Assembly (NCBI GenBank): GCA_036675275.1
Contig: JAKFFG010000023.1
Span: forward strand, 124,001 to 188,000
Direction of reading: 5' to 3'
From: Pollutimonas sp036675275
Lineage (GTDB): Bacteria; Pseudomonadota; Gammaproteobacteria; Burkholderiales; Burkholderiaceae_B
Length of the DNA stretch: 64,000 nt
Shown here: in pieces, positions 9,727 through 18,960 of the stretch
Layout of the letters: the number at the start of each line of letters is the position of its first letter
Position numbering within the stretch: the stretch's first letter is position 1
Translations under genes and position numbers: made by a program
Notes under the pieces: generated by a model
What the model saw: the letters and a program-made list of their open reading frames with translations, nothing else
What the model was told of the DNA's origin: nothing
Databases searched by the model: none

Positions 9727-10773
9727 TTAACGCGTGGACCAGGCCGAAAAGCGTTGGTCCAGCTCTTCGCCGTGGTCAGCCCAGTAATCGTAGCTGGACA
9801 GCAGCGCGTTCTTGATGTTGTCGGGCGAATTCGGCATGTCGGCCAGCAGCTTGGGATCGAGCTTGGCGATTGCCTGCTTGTTGATGGGGCCGTAAGCGAT
9901 ATGCTGCGCATAGACGGACTGCGGGCCGGCCGAGGACGCATACTTGATGAATTTTTCGGCCAGCTCCTTGTTGGGAGAGCCGGTTGGGATCACCCAGTAA
10001 TCCAGATCATAGATGCTTTCGTTCCATACGATCTTCAGGGACTGTCCTTCGCGGTTCGCCGCGTCGATGCGGCCGTTGTATACGGTGGACATGACGACAT
10101 CGCCCGCCGCAAGCATCTGGACGGGCTGGGCGCCCGCCTCCCACCACTGGACGTGAGGCTTGATCTCATCCAATTTCTTGAAGGCGCGGTCTATGCCTTC
10201 GGGTGTGGCCAGGACTTTGTATACGTCTTTGGGGGCCACGCCGTCGGCCATCAGCGCGAACTCGAGATTGTAGCGGGCGCCTTTGCGCATGCCCCGCTTG
10301 CCGGGGAATTTCTTGACGTCCCAGAAATCGGCCCAGTTTTGCGGCACCGTTTTCAGTGTCTTGCCGTTGTAACCCAGTACGGTCGACCATACGAACGTTC
10401 CTACGCCGCAGTCGTGAACAGCCTCGGGAATGAAATCATTCTTGTCGCCTATTTTGCTCCAGTCCAGTTGCTCATACAGGCCCTCTTCGCAGCCCCGCCC
10501 GAGGTCGGCGGTTTCCACTTCGACAGCATCCCACACCACGTTGTTGGTTTCGACCATGGCTTTTACCTTGGCCTGCTCACCGTTGTAGGCCACCCCGATG
10601 ATATTGATGCCAAGTTCTTTTTCCAGCGGTTCGATGAAGGCGATTTTTTGCGCGTCGCCATTGGCGCCGCCGAAGTTGACGACAGTAAGATCGCGGGCCG
10701 TGGCCGACCCGATTGCGGTGGCCATCAAACAGGTGGCGAGTCCGGTGCTTTGCAGGATATTTCGAATTTTCAT
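9727..10773 (-). CDS. Periplasmic substrate-binding protein, polyamine ABC transporter (PotD/PotF-like)
   Basis: 348-residue extracellular solute-binding protein with an N-terminal signal peptide (MKIRNILQSTGLATCLMATA... cleaving near AIGSATA-RDL, about residue 27). The mature protein opens with LTVVNFGGANGDAQKIAFIEPLE-type sequence and has the PotD/PotF pattern DAVEVETADLGRGCEEG and DVVMSTVYNGR. A Shine-Dalgarno GGAGAC lies 6 nt before the ATG. It sits between the ATPase gene (42 bp upstream in transcription) and the two permease genes. Spermidine, putrescine or acetylated polyamines are the likely ligands given the amidohydrolase at the end of the operon; other amines such as GABA are possible. 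Confidence 0.9.
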   Translation of the reverse strand: MKIRNILQSTGLATCLMATAIGSATARDLTVVNFGGANGDAQKIAFIEPLEKELGINIIGVAYNGEQAKVKAMVETNNVVWDAVEVETADLGRGCEEGLYEQLDWSKIGDKNDFIPEAVHDCGVGTFVWSTVLGYNGKTLKTVPQNWADFWDVKKFPGKRGMRKGARYNLEFALMADGVAPKDVYKVLATPEGIDRAFKKLDEIKPHVQWWEAGAQPVQMLAAGDVVMSTVYNGRIDAANREGQSLKIVWNESIYDLDYWVIPTGSPNKELAEKFIKYASSAGPQSVYAQHIAYGPINKQAIAKLDPKLLADMPNSPDNIKNALLSSYDYWADHGEELDQRFSAWSTR

Positions 10774-10815
10774 GTTTGTCTCCGTGGCGTGTTTTATAGT
10801 GCTTTCGGATAATGC

Positions 10816-11913
10816 CTAGGGGCGGAATGCCCTGACGTGTTGCGGCAGAGCCTGTAGAAAAATGGTGTTGCCGGGATCTATAGTGTTGATGGATGCTCCA
10901 TCCCGCAGCGGCAGTTTGACGAAAACGGATGCGTGGTCGCCTATCTGGCAGCGCAACCTTACGTGATCGCCGAAGTACACGGTATCGAGCGCCCTTGCGG
11001 GGATGGCGTTGGACGCGCCGGTGGCCGCGATGTGCAGTCGCTCGGGGCGTATGGCCACAATGCAGGACGAGCCGGCCGCAAGGTCGTGAACGTTCAGGGC
11101 GGTCAGGGGAGAGTTATCCGGGAGCCGTATGACACAGTTGCCGCTCTCGACGGATTCGACGACGGCCGTCAATTGATTGCAGTCGCCTACGAATCCGGCC
11201 ACAAAGGTACTGCAGGGCGACTCGTAAAGCGTGTCCACGGCCGATACCTGCTGGATTACGCCTTGGTCGAATACCGCGACCCTGTCCGACATGGTCAGGG
11301 CTTCGCTTTGATCGTGGGTGACGTATACGAATGTGATGCCCAGCGATCGATGCAGGGCCTTGAGTTCCAGTTGCATGTGTTCGCGCAGCTGCTTGTCCAG
11401 CGCACCTAGCGGTTCATCCATCAAGACCAGCTTGGGATCGAAGACCAGGGCGCGAGCCAGCGCTATGCGCTGTTGCTGCCCGCCCGAAAGCTGCCCGGGA
11501 TAGCGCTTGGAAAAGCCGCCCATCTGCACCATCTCCAGTGCGTCGGCGATACGCTTGCGGCGCTGTGCGGCCGGCATCTTCCTGACTTTGAGCGGGTATT
11601 CAAGGTTCTTTTCAACAGTCAAATGGGGAAAAAGCGCGTAATTCTGGAACACCATGCCGATATTGCGCTTATGCGGCGGCACATGGTTAAGACTTTGGCC
11701 ATCCAGGAAAATTTCCCCGCCGGTGGGAAACTCGAACCCGGCCAGCATCATCAGGCAGGTGGTCTTGCCCGAGCCGGAAGGCCCAAGCAAAGAAAGAAAC
11801 TCCCCGGGGTATATGTCAAGATTCAAGTCCCTGACGACCAGCGCCTCGCCGTCGTACGACTTTTGTACATTACGGAAACTGACCAGGGGATCGAGCTTTG
11901 ATGCCATGTCCAT
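10816..11913 (-). CDS. Polyamine-type ABC transporter ATP-binding protein (PotA-like)
   Basis: 365-residue ATPase. The ABC domain shows Walker A GPSGSGKTT (about 46-54), the Q-loop MVFQNYALFPHLTV, the signature LSGGQQQRIALARAL, Walker B LVLMDEPLGALD and the H-loop THDQSEA. The C-terminal third (from about 240) is the TOBE-type regulatory domain of the CUT1/PotA group, with IVAIRPERLHI. Start may be 11913 or the in-frame ATG at 11907. It is the first gene of the transporter cluster; the gap of 54 bp to the upstream gene holds a hairpin (11945-11960), so the transporter may have its own transcript. Confidence 0.9.
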   Translation of the reverse strand: MDMASKLDPLVSFRNVQKSYDGEALVVRDLNLDIYPGEFLSLLGPSGSGKTTCLMMLAGFEFPTGGEIFLDGQSLNHVPPHKRNIGMVFQNYALFPHLTVEKNLEYPLKVRKMPAAQRRKRIADALEMVQMGGFSKRYPGQLSGGQQQRIALARALVFDPKLVLMDEPLGALDKQLREHMQLELKALHRSLGITFVYVTHDQSEALTMSDRVAVFDQGVIQQVSAVDTLYESPCSTFVAGFVGDCNQLTAVVESVESGNCVIRLPDNSPLTALNVHDLAAGSSCIVAIRPERLHIAATGASNAIPARALDTVYFGDHVRLRCQIGDHASVFVKLPLRDGASINTIDPGNTIFLQALPQHVRAFRP

Positions 11914-11944
11914 ACCTGCCGCCGGTGACTGAGTTCGATATATT

Positions 11945-11960
11945 CCGGCCTTTTGGCCGG
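11945..11960. other. Perfect 6-bp inverted repeat between the small gene and the transporter ATPase gene
   Basis: CCGGCC, a TTTT loop, then GGCCGG. On the minus strand the arm is followed by AATATATCG, which is AT-rich but not a T-run, so termination of the tex transcript here is only a possibility. Confidence 0.35.
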
Positions 11961-11967
11961 GTGGTTT

Positions 11968-12489
11968 TTATTCGCAGCGTTGCGCCTGTAATCCGAGTTC
12001 GCGGCACAACGACAGAATCTCGGGCACTTTGTCCCGATGGACCAGAATGACCTGGAAGTCGTGCGTGTAACTTTCGCCAAAACTGATCAGGCAATATTTT
12101 TGATGATGCGTCTGCAGTTGCTGATCGACCCAATGGTAGAAGTCGGTCAGGGTCTCGAAGTTGTTGTTGTCGTAGGGATATTCGGGCAGTGCAGGGTGTT
12201 CGAAGGCATCGACGATTTGTTCGTAGAGCTCGTCCACGGTATCGGCAACGGCGAAGTAGTCCTCGAGTTCAACAAAGATGATGAACGGTGTAACGCCCTG
12301 GGAATCGTATTCGGCCACTTTGGCCGCGTCGGCGCCGTAATTGTCCTTGAGTGTTTTGACGGCATCGGTTCTGGCCTGGAGGCAGATGTTGACGATGCGC
12401 GATACTTCGTGCTCATCGAGGTCATCGCAAGAAAGCAGCCGGATAAGTGTGGCCAGTTTTTGCGGAAGTGAATCGGGTTCGGTGATCAT
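11968..12489 (-). CDS. Conserved hypothetical protein, possibly DUF6630 type
   Basis: 173 residues, acidic, no signal peptide and no membrane segment, so presumably cytoplasmic. The N-terminal half is helical (KLATLIRLLSCDDLDEHEV, then ICLQARTDAVKTLKD) and the C-terminal part carries DFYHWVDQQLQTHHQKYCLI and FQVILVHRDKVPEILSLCRE. I do not recognise a catalytic motif. The pattern resembles what I remember of DUF6630-type proteins, but this is not confirmed. It starts 6 bp after the tex stop on the same strand, so it is very probably co-transcribed and perhaps translationally coupled with tex. Codon use looks like that of its neighbours. Confidence 0.7.
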   Translation of the reverse strand: MITEPDSLPQKLATLIRLLSCDDLDEHEVSRIVNICLQARTDAVKTLKDNYGADAAKVAEYDSQGVTPFIIFVELEDYFAVADTVDELYEQIVDAFEHPALPEYPYDNNNFETLTDFYHWVDQQLQTHHQKYCLISFGESYTHDFQVILVHRDKVPEILSLCRELGLQAQRCE

Positions 12490-12495
12490 AGATTC

Positions 12496-14868
12496 TTATT
12501 TTCTGAGTTTGGCGAAAGCGGCGGCCATGGCGCCTGCAGCCGCCGGTTCTGGCGCGCGCTTGGCTTGAGCATGGCGAGGCGCTGCACCGGCGCCAGGACG
12601 ATGGTCGGACGCGGCACGGCGCGCGGGCGCGGCATTGTCATTCAGACGCATGGTGAGCCCGATGCGCTTGCGCGGCGCATCCACTTCCTGGACCTTGACC
12701 TTTACGGTTTGTCCGACCCGGACGACATCTCGGGGATCTTTGATGAAAGTATCGGACAAGGCAGAAATATGGACCAATCCGTCTTGATGCACGCCTATGT
12801 CGACGAATGCGCCGAAGTTGGCCACATTGGTCACCACGCCTTCCAGTATCATGCCGGCGTGAAGATCGTTGATGGTATTGACGCCTTCCTTGAATTGCGC
12901 TGTCTTGAATTCAGGGCGGGGATCGCGGCCTGGTTTTTCGATTTCGGCGAAAATGTCTTTCACTGTGGGAAGCCCGAAGCGTTCGTCGGTAAACTCGGAA
13001 GGCGAGATGCCTTTGAGGGCGCCTTGCTGCCCCATGATCTGACGTGCCTCGGCCTTGATCTTTGCCAGTATGCGCTCGACGACAGGATAGGCTTCCGGGT
13101 GAACCGAAGAAGCGTCCAGCGGATTGTCTCCGTCGGGCACGCGCAGGAATCCCGCCGCCTGTTCGAAGGCCTTGTCGCCGAAACGCGGTACTTTGAGTAG
13201 TGTTTTGCGGTTGGGGAAGGCGCCGTTTTCATCGCGCCAGCTGACGATGTTCTTGGCCAGCAGCGCGCTAAGGCCGGAGACCCGTGTAAGCAAGGGCACC
13301 GATGCCGTATTGACATCGACGCCGACGGCGTTGACGCAATCTTCGATGACCGCGTCCAGCGACCGTGCGAGTTCGCGTTGGTTGACGTCGTGCTGGTATT
13401 GACCGACACCGATTGCCTTGGGCTCGATCTTGACCAGTTCGGCAAGAGGATCCTGCAGACGCCGGGCAATGGAGACGGCACCCCGCAAAGTAACGTCCAG
13501 GTCAGGGAACTCGTGCGCGGCCAATTCCGAAGCCGAATACACCGATGCGCCCGCTTCCGAAACCATGACGCGCGTGAGCGCAATGGCTGGGTATTGTTCC
13601 ATCATGTCGATCACGAGTTTCTCGGTTTCGCGCGAGGCGGTACCGTTGCCTATGGCCACAAGTTCGATCTTGTGCTTGGCCACCAGGGCGGCCAGTGTCT
13701 TGATGCTGCCGTCGCGGTCGCGGCGCGGCTCGAACGGATAGATAGTGGCGGTATCCAGCACCTTGCCCGTGGCGTCGATAGCTGCGGCCTTGACGCCCGT
13801 GCGTATGCCGGGATCAAGGCCCAGTACTGCCTTTGGTCCGGCCGGGGCGGCCAGCAGCAAGTCTTTCAGGTTTGCGGCGAATACGCGTATTGCTTCTTGT
13901 TCGGCGCTATCGCGCAAGCGGCCTATGAGTTCGGACTCGAAGGCCGTCAGCAGTTTGACCCGCCACGTCCAGCGGCATACCTCGCCCAGCCAGCGCGCCC
14001 GGGGAGTTGCTTCGGGCGTAAAGCTGGCTTGCACCTTCAGGAACTCTGCGATCCGGGCCACGCAGGGGTGAGGCGTTTGCGATTCAAGTTCCGCTTCCAG
14101 GCCAAGGCGGATATCCAGCGCGCCTTGCTGGCGTCCGCGAAGCAAGGCCAGGATGCGATGAGAGGGCAGCAGGCGCAGCGGCTCGCTGAAGTCGAACCAG
14201 TCCCGGAAGTTGTCGCCGTCGTTTTCCTTGCCTTCGACCACCTTGGAATACAGTAGCCCGGTGTTCCACAAATAATCGCGCATATTGGCCAGCAGGTCCG
14301 CGTTCTCGGCATAGCGCTCTGCAAGGATATCGCGGGCGCCGTCCAGTGCGGCACGGGCATCGTTGATGGAGGCTTCGGCATTCAGATAGCCGGCGGCCAA
14401 CGCGGCGGGATCGCAGGCTGGATCGGCGATAATGGCATCGGCCAGCGGTTCAAGGCCGGCCTCTCGGGCAATTTGCGCCCGGGTACGCCGTTTGGGCTTG
14501 AAGGGCGCATACAGATCTTCGAGACGCTGCTTGGTCTCGGCTGCATTGATTTCCTTGTGCAGCGCCTCGCTCAGCTTGCCTTGCTGCTCGATGGACTCCA
14601 GAATGGCAGAACGCCGTGATTCGAGTTCGCGCACATACAATAACCGTATTTCAAGATTGCGCAGTACTGTGTCGTCCAGCCCCCCGGTGGCTTCCTTGCG
14701 GTAACGGGCAATGAATGGAACTGTCGCTCCGTCGTCTAGCAGCTCTACCGTGGCTGCAACCTGCGCTGCCCGAACATTGAGTTCATTGGCCAGCAAGGCA
14801 ACAATGCGGGCGGGATCCGCTGCTTGTACAACAGAGGCGGGTTTGGCTTGAACAGAGGTATCAGTCAT
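12496..14868 (-). CDS. tex: Tex, transcription accessory / RNA-binding protein
   Basis: 790-residue Tex protein, first described in Bordetella pertussis as a factor affecting toxin gene expression; the family binds RNA and is related to eukaryotic Spt6. Regions in order: N-terminal helical HTH-like part with TVPFIARYRKEATGGLD (about 45-60), the YqgF-like RNase H fold (LGLDPGIRTGVKAAAID near 365), helix-hairpin-helix repeats (VSGLSALLAKNIVSWRDE), and a C-terminal S1 domain (GVVTNVANFGAFVDIGVHQD, about 680-700) followed by a basic Ala/Pro tail. I chose ATG 14868 (MTDTSVQ) over 14913 because the family begins there. It is divergent from the helicase gene with 158 bp between them. Confidence 0.95.
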   Translation of the reverse strand: MTDTSVQAKPASVVQAADPARIVALLANELNVRAAQVAATVELLDDGATVPFIARYRKEATGGLDDTVLRNLEIRLLYVRELESRRSAILESIEQQGKLSEALHKEINAAETKQRLEDLYAPFKPKRRTRAQIAREAGLEPLADAIIADPACDPAALAAGYLNAEASINDARAALDGARDILAERYAENADLLANMRDYLWNTGLLYSKVVEGKENDGDNFRDWFDFSEPLRLLPSHRILALLRGRQQGALDIRLGLEAELESQTPHPCVARIAEFLKVQASFTPEATPRARWLGEVCRWTWRVKLLTAFESELIGRLRDSAEQEAIRVFAANLKDLLLAAPAGPKAVLGLDPGIRTGVKAAAIDATGKVLDTATIYPFEPRRDRDGSIKTLAALVAKHKIELVAIGNGTASRETEKLVIDMMEQYPAIALTRVMVSEAGASVYSASELAAHEFPDLDVTLRGAVSIARRLQDPLAELVKIEPKAIGVGQYQHDVNQRELARSLDAVIEDCVNAVGVDVNTASVPLLTRVSGLSALLAKNIVSWRDENGAFPNRKTLLKVPRFGDKAFEQAAGFLRVPDGDNPLDASSVHPEAYPVVERILAKIKAEARQIMGQQGALKGISPSEFTDERFGLPTVKDIFAEIEKPGRDPRPEFKTAQFKEGVNTINDLHAGMILEGVVTNVANFGAFVDIGVHQDGLVHISALSDTFIKDPRDVVRVGQTVKVKVQEVDAPRKRIGLTMRLNDNAAPARRAASDHRPGAGAAPRHAQAKRAPEPAAAGAMAAAFAKLRK

Positions 14869-15026
14869 GAGTCCATAATAAAAACATAAATCGTGCGGCG
14901 AATTTTGCCACAAGCCAACAGCGTAGCCGAAAATACGCGGGTATCATCACAGGTGGCGCTCCTCTCCGGGGACTTTACCCTTTTTCTGTACCCCATTCAT
15001 GCGGATAGATTCCGTATTTACCCTCA

Positions 15027-17048
15027 ATGCTCCTGCAAGAACTTTCTGATATCTTCGCCCCCGACGGGCCTATTGCCAAGGCTGTGCCCGACTACCATCC
15101 GCGGCAGGCTCAACTCGAACTGGCCCAGGCAATCGAGGAAACCTTGCGTGACCATTCGATACTGATCGCCGAGGCGGGCACCGGTACCGGGAAGACCTGG
15201 GCCTATCTGGTGCCTGCCTTCCTCAGCGGCAGCAAAGTGCTGGTATCCACGGGTACCCGTACTTTGCAGGACCAACTGTTCCGGCGCGATTTGCCGCGCT
15301 TGCGCAAGGCCCTGGCCTTGCCTATCAACGTTGCCCTCCTGAAGGGCCGCGGCAATTATGTCTGTCCGTATCACCTGGAACGTCTATCGGGCGATGACCG
15401 CGCGCTGAAGTCGCGCGCTGAAATAAGTCAGCTGCGGCATATACAGGTGTTTGCGCAGCAAACCAAAACGGGCGACCGAAGCGATCTGGTGCAGGTCCCC
15501 GAAGATGCCGACATCTGGAACCGGGTCACGTCCACCCGCGAGAACTGTCTGGGCCAGGAATGTCCCCATGTACGCGACTGTTTCGTGCTCAAGGCGCGCC
15601 GCCAGGCGCAGGATGCTGATCTCGTGGTCGTGAACCATGCCTTGTTCATGGCCGACCTGGCACTGCGCGAGGAAGGCATTACCGAGCTCTTGCCTACGGT
15701 CGAACTGGTCGTGTTCGATGAAGCCCATCAACTGCCCGATATCGCCACGCGTTTTCTGGGCTCCAGTGTTTCGTCGCACCAGTTGCTGGACCTATCCCGG
15801 GCCGCCGAAGCCGCGGGGCTTGCCCACGCGCGCGAGTCGACCAACTGGAGCGAAGTCGGCAAGAAAATCGAACATGCGGCGCGTCAGCTCCGCCTTGCCG
15901 CGGCGCCCATCGACAAGATGCCGGGCCGCAAGGCCACTTTCCAGGCCATACCCAATGCGGCAGAGTTCGATGCCGCCCTGCTTGATCTCTTGCAGGTGCT
16001 GGACGGCAGTGCCGCATTGCTGGGCGTCGTAAGTGAAAAGCACCCGGACCTTGCCGCGGTCGCCAAGACTTGCCTCGATCTGCGCGCCAAGCTGTACCAA
16101 TGGAGCCAGCCAGACCGGCAGGGGCACAACGCACTCAATCCGCCCATGGCCGACGGTACGCCAGGCGGCAAAGAGCTTACCCCCGCAGTCCGATGGGTGG
16201 AGCACAGCCTTCACCATATGCGTCTGCACAGCGCTCCCTTGTCCGTTGCCCAGATCTTCTCCCGCTACCGCGGCAAGGACCAGGCATGGGTGCTCACTTC
16301 CGCAACGCTGTCGGTGCATGGCGATTTCGGTCACTTTCTGCGTCAGCTGGGTCTGTGGGACGCACGCACGGAAAGCTGGAATTCGCCTTTCGACTACGCG
16401 GGGCAGGGCGTGCTGTATGTGCCCAAGAATCTGCCCTTGCCCAGTGATCGCGAGTTCAACGAAAAATTCGTGGCCGCCTTGCTCCCATTGATCCGCGCAT
16501 CGACCGGCGGTGTGCTGGTCCTGTGCACCACTCTGCGCGCGGTGGATCGTATCGCCGAGTTGCTGGAAGACCATTTTGAAGACCACGACATCGACCGTGT
16601 CTTGTTGCGTCAGGGCGAGAGCTCCCGCGGTGCGCTGCTCGAGCGGTTCCGGGCGGAAAAAAACGCCGTACTGGTCGGCAGCGCCAGCTTTTGGGAAGGC
16701 ATCGACGTGCCGGGCGATGCCCTCACGCTGGTGGCCATCGACAAGCTGCCTTTTGCGCCGCCCGACGATCCGGTACTGGAAGCCCGCCTGAATCTTTGCC
16801 GCACGCAGGGGGGCAATCCTTTCATGGAATATCAACTGCCCGAAGCGGCCATCGCCCTGAAGCAGGGCGCCGGGCGCCTGATCCGGTCAGAGAAGGATTG
16901 GGGAGTGCTGATGGTGGGCGATGCGCGTATTGTAGAAAAACCCTATGGCAAGCTGTTGTGGCGTGGCTTGCCGCCATTTGCCCGTACCCGCGAGCCCGCG
17001 CAGGTTGCGGCCTTTATCGAGAAAAAGCAAGCCGCGCAAGCGCTGTAG
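15027..17048 (+). CDS. DinG/YoaA-type ATP-dependent DNA helicase with iron-sulfur cluster
   Basis: 673-residue superfamily 2 helicase of the XPD/DinG group. Walker A is GTGTGKT (residues 51-57), the DEAH box reads VFDEAHQLPD, and the C-terminal helicase motif VGSASFWEGIDVPGD and QGAGRLIRS are present. Four cysteines, C113 in NYVCPY and C174, C179, C185 in ENCLGQECPHVRDC, sit between Walker A and the DEAH box, as expected for the [4Fe-4S] domain of this family. Such helicases unwind 5'-overhang or R-loop substrates in repair. E. coli YoaA (about 636 residues) is nearer in length than DinG. It is divergent from tex and convergent with bamD. Confidence 0.92.
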   Translation: MLLQELSDIFAPDGPIAKAVPDYHPRQAQLELAQAIEETLRDHSILIAEAGTGTGKTWAYLVPAFLSGSKVLVSTGTRTLQDQLFRRDLPRLRKALALPINVALLKGRGNYVCPYHLERLSGDDRALKSRAEISQLRHIQVFAQQTKTGDRSDLVQVPEDADIWNRVTSTRENCLGQECPHVRDCFVLKARRQAQDADLVVVNHALFMADLALREEGITELLPTVELVVFDEAHQLPDIATRFLGSSVSSHQLLDLSRAAEAAGLAHARESTNWSEVGKKIEHAARQLRLAAAPIDKMPGRKATFQAIPNAAEFDAALLDLLQVLDGSAALLGVVSEKHPDLAAVAKTCLDLRAKLYQWSQPDRQGHNALNPPMADGTPGGKELTPAVRWVEHSLHHMRLHSAPLSVAQIFSRYRGKDQAWVLTSATLSVHGDFGHFLRQLGLWDARTESWNSPFDYAGQGVLYVPKNLPLPSDREFNEKFVAALLPLIRASTGGVLVLCTTLRAVDRIAELLEDHFEDHDIDRVLLRQGESSRGALLERFRAEKNAVLVGSASFWEGIDVPGDALTLVAIDKLPFAPPDDPVLEARLNLCRTQGGNPFMEYQLPEAAIALKQGAGRLIRSEKDWGVLMVGDARIVEKPYGKLLWRGLPPFARTREPAQVAAFIEKKQAAQAL

Positions 17049-17101
17049 GGGTGGGCCAGGCAGCACCAGTGTGCTGCTTGGCTAATTGACCAAGCGGCAC
17101 C

Positions 17102-17947
17102 CTAGAACCAGTTGATCGGGTTCCAGTTGTTGACGGATTCTTCCAGCCCTTTTTCGTAGTACTGGGTATCCGGGAAGTTTTGATCGAGCACACGCTTGGC
17201 ATCGTCGCGCAGTTCAGTCATGCCCAGCTTGTCGTAAGACAGGTAAATAAGATACAGCGCGCGTTCTGCCACGGGCACGCCCTGGAAATCGGTGATGACT
17301 GTTTGAGCGCGATTGATGGCGGCCACATAGGCGCCGCGCGTGTAATAGTATTCGGCCACATGCACTTCGTTGCGGGCGATGGTGTCTACCAGCCAGGTTA
17401 CACGCTTCTTGGCATCCGACGTATAACGGCTGTCGGGATAGCGCTCGATGAGCTCGTTGAACGATTCATACGATTCGCGCAGGCCCTTTGGGTCGCGCTC
17501 GCTGGGATCTTGCCGTGTGAACTTCGTGAACGCCGCGCTGGGCGGAGTGAAGGTGATCAGTCCCTTCAGATACAGCATGTAATCGGTGCCGGGGTGATTG
17601 GGATACTGCTGTTGAAAGCGATCGATGGCCGCCAGCGCCTGTTCGGGTTCTTCGTCTTTCCAGTTGACGTAGGCCTGATCGATGAGCGCTTGTTGCGCAT
17701 AGCCGCCAAATGGGTAGCGCGCTTCGACAGCTTCCAGCCGGGTGCGTGCGTCTTTCCAGTTGCCTGCGCTGATTTCGGTGCGGGCATCCTGGTAAAGGCG
17801 GTCGGCTGTCCAGCCTGCGGTGGGATCCTGTTCGGACTTCACGGTGCCGCATCCGGCAATCAGGCCGGCGGCAGCAAAGACCAGCAGAGCCTGACTTAGG
17901 CGCTTCAGGCCGGGAAATCGAAATAGATTGAGGTCGAGACGAGTCAC
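17102..17947 (-). CDS. bamD: BamD, outer-membrane assembly lipoprotein
   Basis: 281-residue lipoprotein of the BAM complex that inserts beta-barrel proteins into the outer membrane. A basic N-terminus and hydrophobic segment end in the lipobox LIAGC with Cys33 as the likely lipidated residue. The mature part shows TPR-like helices (LYQDARTEISAGNWKDARTR; ALAAIDRFQQQYPNHPGTDY), the hallmark of BamD/ComL. Family length is 240-280. It is divergent from rluD with 50 bp between starts, a conserved arrangement in proteobacteria. Confidence 0.95.
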   Translation of the reverse strand: MTRLDLNLFRFPGLKRLSQALLVFAAAGLIAGCGTVKSEQDPTAGWTADRLYQDARTEISAGNWKDARTRLEAVEARYPFGGYAQQALIDQAYVNWKDEEPEQALAAIDRFQQQYPNHPGTDYMLYLKGLITFTPPSAAFTKFTRQDPSERDPKGLRESYESFNELIERYPDSRYTSDAKKRVTWLVDTIARNEVHVAEYYYTRGAYVAAINRAQTVITDFQGVPVAERALYLIYLSYDKLGMTELRDDAKRVLDQNFPDTQYYEKGLEESVNNWNPINWF

Positions 17948-17957
17948 AAAAGCATCC

Positions 17958-17986
17958 TTGGTGTTAGCATTGCAGGCTGATTATAT
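17958..17986 (+). promoter_or_regulatory. Possible rluD promoter with very short leader
   Basis: TTGGTG (17958-17963), a 17-bp spacer and TTATAT (17981-17986) precede the rluD ATG by 11 bp. Transcription from here would give an mRNA almost without a leader, and no Shine-Dalgarno is visible before the ATG. This is a weak, sequence-only call. Confidence 0.3.
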
Positions 17987-17997
17987 GATTTGTCGCC

Positions 17998-18960
17998 ATG
18001 CCTGACACAGATATCGCCAAAGAAAGTTTATCGCCGGCCGAGCCCCTGGAGTTTCAACTTCCGTTCAAGGCGCTACCCGAACGGCTGGACAAAGTGCTGG
18101 CCCGGCTTATCCCCGATCATTCCCGCAGCCGGCTCCAGGGCTGGATAGAAGGCGGGCACGTGCTGGTCAACGGCCAGCCCGGACGCATAAAGCAGATGGT
18201 CAATGCCGGCGACAAGCTGGCCGTGTTCGAGCAGTCGCCTCCCGAGTCGCTGGCTTTCAGCCCCGAACCTGTCGATTTTGCCGTCATCGCGGAAAGCGCC
18301 GACTGGATTGTCGTGAACAAGCCGGCCGGTCTGGTGACCCATCCGGGCGCCGGCAACTGGCAGGGCACCTTGCTCAACGGTTTGCTGTACCGATTTCCCG
18401 AGCTGGGCCTGGTGGCTCGCGCGGGTATTGTGCACAGGCTGGACAAGGACACATCGGGCTTGCTGGTGGTGGCCCGCCATGAAAAGTCGCAGACGCACCT
18501 GATCAGGCAATTGCAGGCACGGACGGTTAACCGGGAATACCTGGCGCTGGTGCATGGCCGCTTGAGCCGGCCGGGTATCGTCAAGGCGGAAATCGGCCGC
18601 GACCCGCGGGTGCCGGTGCGCATGGCGGTCGAAAACCCCATCGCTCCCAAGCCTGCCGTCACCCATTATTCTCCGCTGCGTTCCGGCTGCGTCAATGGCG
18701 ACATCCCCGTGACCGAAGTGTCATGCAGGCTGGAAACCGGCCGTACGCACCAGATACGCGTGCATATGACCAGCTTGCGCCATCCACTGGTCGCCGACGT
18801 CCTGTATGGGGGCAAGCTCATCGCCGGCGCGACGCGGCAGATGCTGCACGCGAAGGTTCTCAGTTTCGACGATCTTGCCACTGGCGGCCGGGTCTCATTC
18901 GAAGCATCTCTACCCGACGACTTCAGGCAAGTCCTTGAGGGCGTGTCGTGGGAGGCATGA
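17998..18960 (+). CDS. rluD: RluD, 23S rRNA pseudouridine synthase
   Basis: 320-residue pseudouridine synthase that modifies helix 69 of 23S rRNA (positions 1911, 1915 and 1917 in E. coli). An S4 RNA-binding domain comes first (PERLDKVLARLIPDHSRSRL, about 27-46) and then the catalytic domain with HRLDKDTSGLLVVAR (about 145-159), where the Asp is the nucleophile, and VSCRLETGRTHQIRVH near 240. Length is usual. It is followed by pgeF with overlapping ends, the widespread rluD-yfiH pair. No clear Shine-Dalgarno is seen before the ATG. Confidence 0.95.
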   Translation: MPDTDIAKESLSPAEPLEFQLPFKALPERLDKVLARLIPDHSRSRLQGWIEGGHVLVNGQPGRIKQMVNAGDKLAVFEQSPPESLAFSPEPVDFAVIAESADWIVVNKPAGLVTHPGAGNWQGTLLNGLLYRFPELGLVARAGIVHRLDKDTSGLLVVARHEKSQTHLIRQLQARTVNREYLALVHGRLSRPGIVKAEIGRDPRVPVRMAVENPIAPKPAVTHYSPLRSGCVNGDIPVTEVSCRLETGRTHQIRVHMTSLRHPLVADVLYGGKLIAGATRQMLHAKVLSFDDLATGGRVSFEASLPDDFRQVLEGVSWEA

